DNA from: Methylomonas sp. AM2-LC
Lineage (GTDB): Bacteria; Pseudomonadota; Gammaproteobacteria; Methylococcales; Methylomonadaceae
NCBI RefSeq assembly: GCF_039904985.1
Contig: NZ_CP157007.1
Coordinates: 69,660 to 133,659 of the forward strand
Length of the DNA stretch: 64,000 bases
Direction of reading: 5' to 3'
The notes below the pieces were generated by a model. That model worked only from the letters and a program-made list of their open reading frames with translations, was not told the origin of the DNA and ran no database searches. The translations under genes and the position numbers were made by a program. Below, piece after piece: positions 36,102-46,137 of the stretch; positions within the stretch are counted from its first letter, which is position 1, and each line of letters opens with the position of its first letter.

Positions 36102-37109
36102 TTACTTCGGTAGTGCGGATTCAATGCCAAAGGCATTTATCATTTGTTGTTCAAATACTAACGGCTCCAGAGCGATAACATTTCGATAATTTTCCAAATT
36201 AGTATAGTGATCTTCAAAATGAGTAAATATGGAATCCACTATATTTGCAAAATTCTGCTCAAAGTTTTTAGATTGAACGTCCAATTTATATTCATTGCTA
36301 ATTGGTAAATCAATAGGATTGGCTGCTGAACCATATAGCCCAGTAATAACACAGCAACCATGAATGGCCGCTTCTCTGGGTAAACGGTCTTTGCCGGGAT
36401 GATGGCCGAAATCGATATAGATTTTAGAGCTAAGAAAAATTTCGGCTAATTCTTCACGGTTATATCCCTGTAATGGTTTGAATAGCAAGTTGGGAAAGGT
36501 GCTTTTGAGTTTTTCAGTAATTTTGGCACCTTTGTTAGGATTAAACAAAATGATATTTTGTCTTTGAGTGTTAACAATTTTTTCAGACAGATCCTTTAAG
36601 TAACCAGGATCGGTATAAACAGGAATCGGATCGGATAAAGGAAAAGATTGAATTTGCCGATCAAGTAAGAATTGGTTTGCATAATCGCTTTGTGCAAAAT
36701 GCAGCAAATGTTTTAAGGCTCTAATGCCGCGTAAGGGTCTTTTACCCTTTATTAAATTTTTAAAATATCTGAAGTGATCTCTAAAAGGGTTGCCGTAGCG
36801 GATACAAGTATAATTATTAACTGACATCCACCAAATTGCCGCTTGTGCCTGTTTTACATGTAAGGCAAGTGTTGTCATTATTTCCGGAAAAATAATTAAC
36901 TCATGCTGGAAATCCTGATAGTTTGCAACCGTAATTTTGTATTTTTGATAGGGTTTTGGGGTTTCATGAAGCTTGTTAAATGGATGGTATACGATTGCCG
37001 CATTTTGCCCTAATCTGTTTAAGTCAAACACCAATTGATGAATAGCTTCCGGGCCGGCTGTGATTGCATTTGCCGGGCAGATAATCAGTATGCGATTAAA
37101 TTTAGACAT
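36102..37109 (-). CDS. Glycosyltransferase-like protein (copy 2)
   Basis: Second copy of the gene at 15944-16951. Confidence 0.55.
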   Translation of the reverse strand: MSKFNRILIICPANAITAGPEAIHQLVFDLNRLGQNAAIVYHPFNKLHETPKPYQKYKITVANYQDFQHELIIFPEIMTTLALHVKQAQAAIWWMSVNNYTCIRYGNPFRDHFRYFKNLIKGKRPLRGIRALKHLLHFAQSDYANQFLLDRQIQSFPLSDPIPVYTDPGYLKDLSEKIVNTQRQNIILFNPNKGAKITEKLKSTFPNLLFKPLQGYNREELAEIFLSSKIYIDFGHHPGKDRLPREAAIHGCCVITGLYGSAANPIDLPISNEYKLDVQSKNFEQNFANIVDSIFTHFEDHYTNLENYRNVIALEPLVFEQQMINAFGIESALPK

Positions 37110-37273
37110 AAACTTTGGATGGTGATGACGCATTAAAATGTCGCCAAATTAATATTAAACCAAAAATAATACAACATGATCAGGTAAACCCTGAACTTGA
37201 TACATACAATTGCATTATTCCTGAATCCGTGTTCAGGCTCGCACAATAACGCATAAGCCAATGATAAATAAGG

Positions 37274-37342
37274 TATAATACAGACTTTCTGTGTTCACCC
37301 GTTTTTGATTATGGCACGTTTTAAGCTAAAAGAATCCAAGAA
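37274..37342 (+). pseudogene. Gene start cut by Tn2 (copy 2)
   Basis: Second copy of 17116-17184. Confidence 0.35.
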
Positions 37343-37380
37343 GGGGTGTAAGCCGGAACCCCAGAAAATTTTGTCACACA
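37343..37380. repeat. Tn2 left inverted repeat (copy 2)
   Basis: Second copy of 17185-17222. No Tn2 right end follows on this molecule, because Tn1 copy 3 leads into plasmid B instead. Confidence 0.7.
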
Positions 37381-37388
37381 GAATAAAC

Positions 37389-38357
37389 CTATTTCCAGCC
37401 GCCGTCACATTCATCCCAATAACGGCCTGTTGATTCTTCTTGGAGTGACAGGTCGATTATTTCGCAATTGCGAAAATCAGCTATTTGATAAATCTCATCC
37501 AGAATTTCGTCGATTTGTTCTTTCAGATCAGCATCGTCGGCAAACTGCATCATAATCCGAGTTTCGGTATCATTCAGCTTCTGCCCTTGGTAATTGGTCA
37601 AAAGCATCCATGCGATTTTCTCTCGTACTGCTTTTTTACCGCGAGTAAATTTGCTGCCGTTCTCAACAAGAACCCAAAGAATGATTGCAACGGATTTGTT
37701 CGCTTCGACTTCTGGATCGGCGCATTGTGTGCTTACTGCCAGTGACGTATGCTTGATTGCGCTGCTTATCGTACTGCGACTGCATTTAATAGTTTTCTGT
37801 ACAACATTCCATGAACTACCGCTTGCCAGCAATCGGTTAATGGCATTGTAACGCTCTAAGTCAACCATGCGCCCACGGTATTTTCCGGCAGCTTGTGCTT
37901 TTTCAATACCTTGCTTTTGCCGTTCCCGGCGCTGTTCATAGTCACGCCTGGCAATAGCGGCCAACATATCCAAAAGCATGTCGTTGATAGCGCCAAACAT
38001 CCGCGCATCAAACTCGTTTTGTATCGGCGATAGATGTTGCCAAGTAGTTGGCACATTCACCGCTACAACACGAACCTCACGTTTTCGGATAATGCCTTTT
38101 AAATTTTCCCATTCGGTGCTGGCCAAGCGTGAAAGCCGATCAATGTCTTCCACAAGCAAAATATCGCTTGGTCGACTATCTGCCAATAGCCGGAATAACT
38201 CTGGACGCTTTAAATGAGCGCCGGATTCGTTTTCAGCATAATAATTACAAATGACCACACCATGTTCGTGCGCAAAGCGATCAAGAGAACCACGTGCACG
38301 TTGGGCGTTTTGCTCGTTGGTAGAGGTTCGAAGATAAGCGCGGATAAAATGGGTCAT
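37389..38357 (-). CDS. tnpR: Tn2 long resolvase (copy 2)
   Basis: Second copy of the gene at 17231-18199. Confidence 0.85.
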   Translation of the reverse strand: MTHFIRAYLRTSTNEQNAQRARGSLDRFAHEHGVVICNYYAENESGAHLKRPELFRLLADSRPSDILLVEDIDRLSRLASTEWENLKGIIRKREVRVVAVNVPTTWQHLSPIQNEFDARMFGAINDMLLDMLAAIARRDYEQRRERQKQGIEKAQAAGKYRGRMVDLERYNAINRLLASGSSWNVVQKTIKCSRSTISSAIKHTSLAVSTQCADPEVEANKSVAIILWVLVENGSKFTRGKKAVREKIAWMLLTNYQGQKLNDTETRIMMQFADDADLKEQIDEILDEIYQIADFRNCEIIDLSLQEESTGRYWDECDGGWK

Positions 38358-38527
38358 TGGTACTATTAAGGTTGTTTAATCGAACCGGTCTGATTAGAGT
38401 TATAGTTTCATCTTATATAGTACCATTTGCCACTAGTTCGATTAAGGGTTACCTTATTCGAACTAGAAAAGGGTATCGAACCGTGATAAACTAAACCATA
38501 TAAACTAAGTCTATTCAGGTTGTCATC
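38358..38527. promoter_or_regulatory. Tn2 res / divergent promoter region (copy 2)
   Basis: Second copy of 18200-18369; dyad at 38433-38466. Confidence 0.6.
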
Positions 38528-38773
38528 ATGCAGACATATAATATTCATGACGCTAAAACCCAACTATCCCGTCTGGTAGAGCAAGCCGCCAAGGGTGAAC
38601 CGTTTGTCATCGCCAAGGCTGGCAAGCCGATGGTTAAAGTGATGGCGCTTAATGCGCCGGAGCCTTCTCAAATCAAGCGGTTCGGTTTTATGGCTGGACA
38701 AATCCATGTACCGGATGATTTTGACCGGATGGGCGAAGAAGAAATCGTACAGCTATTTGAGGATGGCGCATGA
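38528..38773 (+). CDS. Phd/YefM antitoxin (copy 2)
   Basis: Second copy of the gene at 18370-18615. Confidence 0.92.
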   Translation: MQTYNIHDAKTQLSRLVEQAAKGEPFVIAKAGKPMVKVMALNAPEPSQIKRFGFMAGQIHVPDDFDRMGEEEIVQLFEDGA

Positions 38774-39156
38774 AGCTGCTATTGGACACCCATCTGCTGC
38801 TATGGGCGGCGGAAGGTTTTGAGTATTTGCCACCGGATGCCCAGGCGCTGATGAGCGCCCCTGAAAACGAGCTGTTCTTCAGCGTCGCCAGTTTGTGGGA
38901 AATCGTTATCAAATGCGGCTTAGGCCGCAAAGACTTCCAGGTTGATCCGCGCTTGTTACGGCGGGGGCTACTGGACAATGGCTACAATGAACTGCCGATC
39001 CTCAGCGAGCATGCGGTCACCATCGGCACCTTGCCACCCATCCATAAAGACCCTTTTGATCGGCTGCTTGTCGCCCAGGCCATTGTCGAAGGTATCACGC
39101 TACTGACGTCCGATGCCTATGTGGCTGAATACCCAGGTCCAGTGCAACACGTCTAA
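38770..39156 (+). CDS. VapC-like PIN toxin (copy 2)
   Basis: Second copy of the gene at 18612-18998. Confidence 0.92.
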   Translation: MKLLLDTHLLLWAAEGFEYLPPDAQALMSAPENELFFSVASLWEIVIKCGLGRKDFQVDPRLLRRGLLDNGYNELPILSEHAVTIGTLPPIHKDPFDRLLVAQAIVEGITLLTSDAYVAEYPGPVQHV

Positions 39157-39159
39157 TGA

Positions 39160-40076
39160 ATGGCAGCAAAAAATAAGCTGCTGACCGTACTATCGGAAGC
39201 CGAGCAGTATGCTCTATATGGCCTGCCAGATTTTGATGATGCTCAGCGGCTGGAGTATCTGGCACTTTCGGAAAACGAACTGATGCTTGCGACCAGCCGC
39301 CCCGGTCTTCATGCCCAGGTTTATTGCATTTTGCAAATCGGTTATTTCAAGGCAAAGCACAGCTTTTTCCGCTTTGACTGGAACGAAGTCGAGGACGATT
39401 GCGCCTTTGTATTGAGCCGTTATTTCATCGGCGATGCATTTGAAAGGAAGCCGATAACCAACCATGAGCATTACACTCAGCGCGGGCGTATTGCCGAGTT
39501 GTTCGGCTATCGGTTGTGGACTTCCGACTTTCTGCCGCAGCTAGCGCGTCAGGCCGAGTCTATTGTGCGGCGTGACGTCTCGCCGGGATTTGTAGCCGTC
39601 GAGCTGCTCGTCTGGCTTAACGGCCACAAAATCATTCGGCCAGGCTACACTACGCTGCAAGAGTTGATCAGCGAAACGCTTTCCTCCGAACGCCGACGGC
39701 TTGGCGGACTACTTGCAGAAATACTGGATGACGCGACCAAAGCCACGCTGACCCAGCTCCTGGTGCGTGATGATACCCTGTCTCAATTAGCGGCGCTAAA
39801 GCAGGATGCCAAGAATTTCGGCTGGCGTCAGATGATCCGCGAACGCGAGAAGCGCACCCTGCTGGAACCACTGCACAGGATTGCAAAAGCCTTGCTGCCC
39901 AAGTTGGGCGTTTCCCAGCAGAACTTGCTCTACTATGCGAGTTTGGCCAATTTTTATACCGTTCACGACTTGCGAAACCTCAAGCCGGAGCAGACCTATC
40001 TCTACTTGTTGTGCTATGCCTGGCAACGCTACCGCCAGTTTACCGATAATCTGGTCGATGCGATGGCTTTCCACAT
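39160..40076 (+). pseudogene. tnpA: 5' fragment of Tn2 tnpA (copy 2)
   Basis: Second copy of 19002-19918; the frame runs into Tn1 copy 3 and stops at 40176. Confidence 0.9.
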
Positions 40077-40248
40077 GGGGTTAATTAACCAAAAGAACGG
40101 TTTGTCCCGCGACACCCCTGGAGCCCTTGGTATTAGCGGCTTTCAGACGAAATATCGATTTCAAATTCGCCACTAAAAATTCTATAGCCTATTGAATATT
40201 AATAACTTATTGTGCGTCACAAAATTCATGCTTGCCGATAAAGTTGGC
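40077..40248. repeat. Tn1 left end with extended arm (copy 3)
   Basis: Second complete example of the arm described at 19919-20090. Confidence 0.75.
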
Positions 40249-40391
40249 TGACCGAAAGGATTAGGAATAATTAGTAAATGAGTAACGCCAACGTCACGCC
40301 AAGGTTCTGAATACAATGCTATTCACACTGTTCGTAATGATGCTATTCCAACCTGATACGAAACAATATCGATGGGATATGGAATGGTATT

Positions 40392-41024
40392 TTAGTTCTG
40401 CTTGCTGACGGCAAGCTTAAATCCCAGGAATACAAACACGCCTCCCGCTGTTCGCGTTAGCCAGGCAAATAAAAGCTTGCGGGGAGATAGGCGCTGATTA
40501 AGATGGTCTGCGAACCAAGCGAGGAACAAGCACCAAATTGTGCCAGTAAAATTAAAAATCCCGCCCAGGAAGATAAAGGCCAAGGCTTTGTTTGGCGCTT
40601 CATGCTCGATAAACTGTGGAACGAAAGCCAGAAAGAAAATCGCCACTTTTGGGTTGAGAACGTTGGTCAGAAAGCCTTGACGAAAAATACTGCGTAGGGA
40701 CGCTGGCTGCGAGTTCTTTAGTGCATCTGAACAGGGTGAAGTACTGCGCATCAAGGTAATTCCTATGTATACGAGATACACTGCACCAATCAGCTTAAGC
40801 GTGGAGAATGCAGTCGAAGAAGCCGCAAGTAGCGCTGACAAGCCAACAGCGGCGGCAAAAATATGCAGGTAACAGCCCAGGGCTATACCGAGTGCGGCGG
40901 CTACGCCGGCAGAACGACCTTGGCCGACACTACGGGCAACAATATACAGCGAGTCTGCGCCAGGTGTGATATTTAGCAATAGACCAGAGATTACAAAAAG
41001 TGTTAGATCATGAGTGCCGAGCAT
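40392..41024 (-). CDS. LysE/RhtB-family exporter, Tn1 passenger (copy 3)
   Basis: Third copy of the gene at 76-708. Confidence 0.9.
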   Translation of the reverse strand: MLGTHDLTLFVISGLLLNITPGADSLYIVARSVGQGRSAGVAAALGIALGCYLHIFAAAVGLSALLAASSTAFSTLKLIGAVYLVYIGITLMRSTSPCSDALKNSQPASLRSIFRQGFLTNVLNPKVAIFFLAFVPQFIEHEAPNKALAFIFLGGIFNFTGTIWCLFLAWFADHLNQRLSPRKLLFAWLTRTAGGVFVFLGFKLAVSKQN

Positions 41025-41069
41025 AAGTTATAAAGTCAGTCGTTATTTTTAAAAAAATTCCCTTTGAGG

Positions 41070-41597
41070 CTATGTATTTGCTTCCGCATCAACACTGGCT
41101 ATATTAAAAACCATACTGTCCATCCCCATAAGGCGCTCTTGATGGCTGAATTGAAATCCGGTTTTTTCCAAAACACGTATTGAAGCCAGATTTTTTGTAT
41201 GCGTAAACGCCATTAAATATTTCAGCTCTAATATTTGAAAGTAATACCGAATCCAAGCGGATGTTACTTCTGTTGCTATACCTTGGTTCCAGAAGCTTGG
41301 CAACAATCTATAGCCTAACTCGAAACTATGACATTCAGGAAAATACATGGGGCCAGAGTCGCCAATCGGTTTCATGGTATTACGATCAAGAATTATCCAT
41401 TTTGCATATCCATATTGATTTTGGTGCTCAATATAATGCGTTATCCTCAAAATGGTGGACTCCAGATTAATATCTGGGCCATGAGGCGTGAATTTCATGA
41501 CCTCTGGATCACCAAACCAAGAAAATGACTGTATTGCATCATCCTCGGTAAATGGCCTGAGGATCGTTCGGGCTGTTTGCAATTCTGTTATTTGCAT
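41070..41597 (-). CDS. GNAT N-acetyltransferase, Tn1 passenger (copy 3)
   Basis: Third copy of the gene at 754-1281. Confidence 0.85.
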   Translation of the reverse strand: MQITELQTARTILRPFTEDDAIQSFSWFGDPEVMKFTPHGPDINLESTILRITHYIEHQNQYGYAKWIILDRNTMKPIGDSGPMYFPECHSFELGYRLLPSFWNQGIATEVTSAWIRYYFQILELKYLMAFTHTKNLASIRVLEKTGFQFSHQERLMGMDSMVFNIASVDAEANT

Positions 41598-41677
41598 TGA
41601 ATACACTTCGAATAAGGTTAGATTATATTCCAAGTCTGTTTTGGAACAGTGAACAAAAAGTCACACAGCGAGGAATG

Positions 41678-42256
41678 TTATGTTTTTCCCGATTCATTTC
41701 GTTTTTCTGCAATATGGGAGAAGAATTTCCGCCTCCCCACGCCAGCAATTTCACATACCTCAGCAGCGGTTTTGCCTGAATTTTCATATAAGATTCTGGC
41801 ATTTTCCAATTTTTCAGGATCAGTCTTAGGTCGCCCCCCGGTTTTACCACGCGCTTTAGCAGATGAACGGCCTGCCGCCGCCCGTTCTGCGCGTAGCTCC
41901 CGCTCCATTTGGTGAATGGCACCCATCATCGACAAGAAACAACGACCAGTAGCTGTTGTTGTGTCGATATTTTCTCGCAATGACACCAAGTTAATCTGTC
42001 GTTGTTCCAAAACTTTGGCCGTTGTCAGTAAATCCATCAAAGAGCGCGTCATGCGGCTTAATTCACTCACGACCAAAGTATCACCTGGGCGAGCATATTC
42101 CAAAAACTGATCCCAGCCAGGTCGATCCATGTGTGAACCGGTCATTTTGTCGGAAAAGATTTTCCCGCAACCGGCTTTCTGTAAAGCATCGATTTGAGAA
42201 TCCAGATTTTGGCCGATACTGCTGACCCGTGCATAGCCGATTCGATGGAGAGACAT
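41678..42256 (-). CDS. tnpR: Tn1 resolvase TnpR (copy 3)
   Basis: Third copy of the gene at 1362-1940. Confidence 0.92.
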   Translation of the reverse strand: MSLHRIGYARVSSIGQNLDSQIDALQKAGCGKIFSDKMTGSHMDRPGWDQFLEYARPGDTLVVSELSRMTRSLMDLLTTAKVLEQRQINLVSLRENIDTTTATGRCFLSMMGAIHQMERELRAERAAAGRSSAKARGKTGGRPKTDPEKLENARILYENSGKTAAEVCEIAGVGRRKFFSHIAEKRNESGKT

Positions 42257-42275
42257 ATCTGTAGAAGTAGAATGG

Positions 42276-42421
42276 GTGTACATAGTGCAAAAAGTTAACA
42301 CATAGTACAGGTAAATGCATTATGATTTTAGCAAAGGTTTTTGCACTAAAAATGAAAGGAATTGCAATCCGAAAGAACCGGTCAACTTAGAGTGCAGAAA
42401 GTACACTTTTTGCACTGACTA
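42276..42421. promoter_or_regulatory. Tn1 res region (copy 3)
   Basis: Third copy of 1960-2105. Confidence 0.65.
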
Positions 42422-42527
42422 AAAAGCAGCCCCCATCCATCAGAATTCGAATATCAAGCGACCGAGAAAAACAGTGGTGTGGAAATAACCGTGCCATAAC
42501 CATCATCCTCATCAAATAGAAACCAGC

Positions 42528-45500
42528 ATGGCTCGACTGACGATTTTAACCCAGGACGAAATCAATGATCTTTACGAAATACCCACGCTGGATGACGACG
42601 ATCGATCATTTTTATTTGCCCTCGATACCGACGACATAGCCGTGCTCGATAGCTTTGAAAACAACACTACCTGTAAAGTGGATTACATCCTACAGCTTGG
42701 TTATTACCGGGCTGTCAATTACTTCTTCCTATTCAGCTTCCAAAAAGTTAAAGCGGATGCGGCGTTCATCATGCGGCTTTATTTTCCAGATGAGCCATTT
42801 CCCAAAAAGCAGGTGTCTAAAAATCATCACTACCGGAACCGCTACGAGGTGATGAATAAATTCGGCCTGAAAGATGTCGATACAGATTTTCAAAGCCAAT
42901 TACTCAAAGAAGCAAAAGCGCTTGTCAAACGACACGCACTATCGCGGTTCGTGTTGGAAGGCTTGTTGAGCTATTGCCAACAACAAAATGTCATCCGGCC
43001 AGCTTATTCAAGTTTACAGGATATTGTGACTACCGCGCTTCAAGAGGAAAGAAACTGGCTGGTCAATAAACTTTACACCGATGCCGATAAAGAACTGCGT
43101 GCGGAATTGGATAAGCTGTTAACGAACGACGAACTGTTTTATAACCTCACCTTGCTAAAAAAGGATCAGAAGAATTTCAGCACCACTGAAATTAAAAATA
43201 GCGTCGCCAAACAACAGCTTGTCATCGGCATTTACCAAAAATCTCAGACCCTGATGCCTAAGCTGGGACTCTCAGAACAGAATATTATCTACTATGCAAA
43301 TCTGGCGGAATTTTACACCATCCAGAAACTCAAGCGGTTAACCGATAAAAATCTGGTACGGCTGTACCTGCTTTGTTACGCTCATCGCCGGTTTCTTAAA
43401 ATCAATGACCATCTGGTATCCAGCTTGATACAGAAGATGACAAAATATACCGATGACGCCAACGACTATCAACGTTCAGAAATAGAGTTGATTGAAAACG
43501 TCGATTCCAAGCTTAGGCAGCAGGCATGTAAGGTGCTGGCCATCAATATCGATAGCGGTATTCCCGATGAACAAGTCAGGGCCAAAGCCTTTGAAGTGGT
43601 TCCAGAAGCCGATTATAAACAATTTCTAGATGAATTTAAAAAGCCCAATCTAGACAGGGACTTCTATCGTTGGCAATACTATGGGCAACAGGCATTAACC
43701 ATAAAAAGGAACCTGCGGCCAATTTTCAAAGTCCTGGACTTTTCTTGCACGAACGCTGGGCTAACAGAAGCCATTGTGTTTTTAAGGCGGCACCTGAGCA
43801 GCGGACTATCATTTCGGGATTATGCCTATGAAGACATCCCCATGAACTTTTTTCCTCAATCGCTGAAAAAATACCTCACCTATAAAGTGCTGGTCGATGA
43901 TAAGAAGGTCAAAAAAGTGGATGGCGACCGCTATGAATGCATGGTTTATAGCCAGCTAAAACAGGGCATTGCCAATACCAGCGTGTTTATTAAAGACAGT
44001 AATTGCTATCGTACCCTGGACGATGAACTGATCGACATTGAATATTGGGCGCAACATAAAGATGAAATATTAAAGCAGCTCAACATGCCTTTATTGTCAA
44101 TGAACATCGAAGACTTATTAAGTAAACTCGAAGCCAGCCTGAAAGAGAAATATGCGCGAGTGAACCAAAACATTAAAAACGGTGAAAACTCTAGCCTAAA
44201 AATTCATCGCAATAAGCAAGGCGAGCTGGTTAACTGGACTTTGCCTTATACCCGTCTTGATGACGGGATTAACAATCCATTCTATGAAAAGCTCTTGGTC
44301 TCAAGCATCGGCGATATTCTTAAGTTTTCGGCAGAGGCTACCGGTTTTCTAAAGTCTTTTTCACATCTTCAGCCAAAATACGCGAAGTCACACCCCGACC
44401 CTGAAGTTATTCATGCCTGTGTTATCGCCAATGCAACGGGGGTTGAAGCGAAGAAAATGAAGGCGATCAGCGATGTAAAAGAGCAAGATCTGGATCGGGT
44501 TAGTAAAAGCTATATTCGCTTTCAAACCCTATGCGCCGCCAATGATGTGATTATGAACCATACCGCCAAGCTGCCCATTTTTGGCGAGTATAATTTAGCT
44601 GACTACGGTGTTCACGCCAGTGTTGACGGTCAAAAATTGGCAACGAAATACCATACGATCAAATCCAGGTACGGAAAAAAATATTTTGGCCTTCTGAAAG
44701 GCGTGGTCTTATTGGGACTCATCGGCAATCATCTCCCCTTGCGTCTGAAAGTCATCGGTGCAAACCAGCACGAAAGTCACTTCTTACTGGATATTGTCGA
44801 AAGTAATACATCAGATGTTGAAATTACGGCGGTATCCGGCGATATGCACAGTATCAATCGCGTTAACTTTGCCTTAATGTATATGTTTGGCTATCGATTT
44901 ATGCCTCGCTTTACTCAGCTATCTGATAAATCAGATCAAAAATTGGTGAGTTTCGATGAGATCGACAAGTACGCAAAACACCTTATTAAGCCCAGCAAAA
45001 AGGTCAATAAATCGCTCATTATTAAGGAATGGGATAAAATTTTGAGAATTCTAGCCTCTCTGGCAATCAAAAAGACCACGCAAAGCCATATTGTGAGTAA
45101 ATTATCGTCTTGTAAAAAGATCGATTCGACCTTAAAAGCCTTGATTGCCTTTGATGAAATCATTATGACCGATTATTTGCTGGATTATATCGATAGCAAG
45201 GAAATCCGCGAAGTGGTGCAAGGCTCATTGAACCGTGGCGAATCCTACCACCAGTTAAGCTCCACTATTTCCAAAGTCAGCGGCGGCAGGATGCTTAATG
45301 GAAAAACTGAAATTGAACTCGACATTAATGCCGAATCCATCAGGCTCATTGCCAACGCGGTGATTTTTTATAATGCGACCATTCTATCGGCGCTTTATCA
45401 GCACTATCTAACGATTGATCCGGAAAAGGCGAAAGAAATAGTAAGATTTTCACCTGTTGCCTGGCAGCATATCAACTTCATTGGCAAGTATGAATTTTAC

Positions 45501-45587
45501 AATCGAGAACATATTGTTAATATTCAAGAGGTTATCAAGAAACTTATTGGCGAATTTGAAATCGATATTTCGGCTGCAAGCCGCTAA
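42528..45587 (+). CDS. tnpA: Tn1 transposase TnpA (copy 3)
   Basis: Third copy of the gene at 2212-5271. Confidence 0.97.
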   Translation: MARLTILTQDEINDLYEIPTLDDDDRSFLFALDTDDIAVLDSFENNTTCKVDYILQLGYYRAVNYFFLFSFQKVKADAAFIMRLYFPDEPFPKKQVSKNHHYRNRYEVMNKFGLKDVDTDFQSQLLKEAKALVKRHALSRFVLEGLLSYCQQQNVIRPAYSSLQDIVTTALQEERNWLVNKLYTDADKELRAELDKLLTNDELFYNLTLLKKDQKNFSTTEIKNSVAKQQLVIGIYQKSQTLMPKLGLSEQNIIYYANLAEFYTIQKLKRLTDKNLVRLYLLCYAHRRFLKINDHLVSSLIQKMTKYTDDANDYQRSEIELIENVDSKLRQQACKVLAINIDSGIPDEQVRAKAFEVVPEADYKQFLDEFKKPNLDRDFYRWQYYGQQALTIKRNLRPIFKVLDFSCTNAGLTEAIVFLRRHLSSGLSFRDYAYEDIPMNFFPQSLKKYLTYKVLVDDKKVKKVDGDRYECMVYSQLKQGIANTSVFIKDSNCYRTLDDELIDIEYWAQHKDEILKQLNMPLLSMNIEDLLSKLEASLKEKYARVNQNIKNGENSSLKIHRNKQGELVNWTLPYTRLDDGINNPFYEKLLVSSIGDILKFSAEATGFLKSFSHLQPKYAKSHPDPEVIHACVIANATGVEAKKMKAISDVKEQDLDRVSKSYIRFQTLCAANDVIMNHTAKLPIFGEYNLADYGVHASVDGQKLATKYHTIKSRYGKKYFGLLKGVVLLGLIGNHLPLRLKVIGANQHESHFLLDIVESNTSDVEITAVSGDMHSINRVNFALMYMFGYRFMPRFTQLSDKSDQKLVSFDEIDKYAKHLIKPSKKVNKSLIIKEWDKILRILASLAIKKTTQSHIVSKLSSCKKIDSTLKALIAFDEIIMTDYLLDYIDSKEIREVVQGSLNRGESYHQLSSTISKVSGGRMLNGKTEIELDINAESIRLIANAVIFYNATILSALYQHYLTIDPEKAKEIVRFSPVAWQHINFIGKYEFYNREHIVNIQEVIKKLIGEFEIDISAASR

Positions 45588-45593
45588 TACCGA

Positions 45594-45643
45594 GGGCTCC
45601 AGGGGTATCGCGGGACAAACCGTTCTTTTGGTTAAATAACCCC
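45594..45643. repeat. Tn1 IRR (copy 3)
   Basis: As 5278-5327; followed by ATTAAAGTCC, the first plasmid B sequence. Confidence 0.9.
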
Positions 45644-45648
45644 ATTAA

Positions 45649-46137
45649 AGTCCCATAGGATATTACGGAAAGCCACTGCCGACAAGGCTTAGCGTCAATT
45701 ATTCACTTCCCGATTTTAGCTATGAAAAACAGGTAATTTTTGGAAAATTAAAAAGTAGTTTAAATTAATCTTCTTAAGATGTCTGTTTTGAATATGGCAT
45801 TTTTGTCTTCGCTGACGCTACAACAAAAACCGTATGCCCTTACAAGCTCGCTATTCGCTTGGTCGTTCCGACTTGGTGGCTATTGCCACCCACTTTCCAG
45901 TCCACCTTGCCCGCTCAATAAGGGCAGTTATGTCGGGTTGTTACGCTTCACTTCTCAACCGGACATAACACCCCTTAGCCGCTGGGGCTTAACCCTAAAC
46001 CACGCAAAGCTGTCGCTATGCTTTTTTAAACCTTTCAGAACTTTTCAACACTAAGGGTTTGAAGTCCAACGAAAACGTACGATAGTGGCTAACTTAATTC
46101 CATTTTCAGTAAAAGCCATTAGGTGTAGCTTAGCCAT
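45649..46137. other. Gene-free junction region of plasmid B with several dyads
   Basis: No convincing gene; a 91-codon open frame has no ribosome site or protein-like composition. It holds a 29-base motif shared, inverted, with the interior of the 998-bp element (45663-45691), and a nested dyad set. GCCCTTA (45836-45842) pairs with TAAGGGC (45919-45925), around a perfect GGTGGC-TATT-GCCACC hairpin (45875-45890). TTATGTCGGGTTG (45928-45940) pairs with CAACCGGACATAA (45957-45969). Confidence 0.55.

Larger units (their letters stand above)
20159..40316. repeat. Tandem unit 2 (20,158 bp)
   Basis: Complete second unit in direct orientation, holding the right part of Tn1 copy 2, plasmid A copy 2 and the first 240 bp of Tn1 copy 3. 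No difference from unit 1 was noticed when reading. Confidence 0.97.
40077..45643. mobile_element. Tn1 copy 3, complete; joins plasmid A to plasmid B
   Basis: Left flank CACAT of plasmid A, right flank ATTAA then the IncP-like backbone. It is the fusion point between the two replicons. Confidence 0.93.
40317..45648. repeat. Tandem unit 3, partial; ends 5 bp beyond Tn1
   Basis: Identity with units 1 and 2 runs through the right end of Tn1 (45643) and five more bases (ATTAA, 45644-45648). It then stops abruptly: units 1 and 2 continue with Rhs sequence, whereas here the IncP-like backbone begins. Confidence 0.95.

Noticed and set aside
1..45648. Phage-like or chromosomal amplification
   Set aside because: No phage structural genes and no chromosomal housekeeping genes apart from one small scrap; each unit has its own plasmid replication and partition set.
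45918..45990. Integron attC site
   Set aside because: A dyad and CTTAAC-like bases are present, but the paired core sites do not fit the consensus on both sides and no integrase is in the window. Kept only as a dyad finding.
45781..46054. 91-codon open frame next to Tn1
   Set aside because: No ribosome site, composition is not protein-like, and the stretch is full of dyads.
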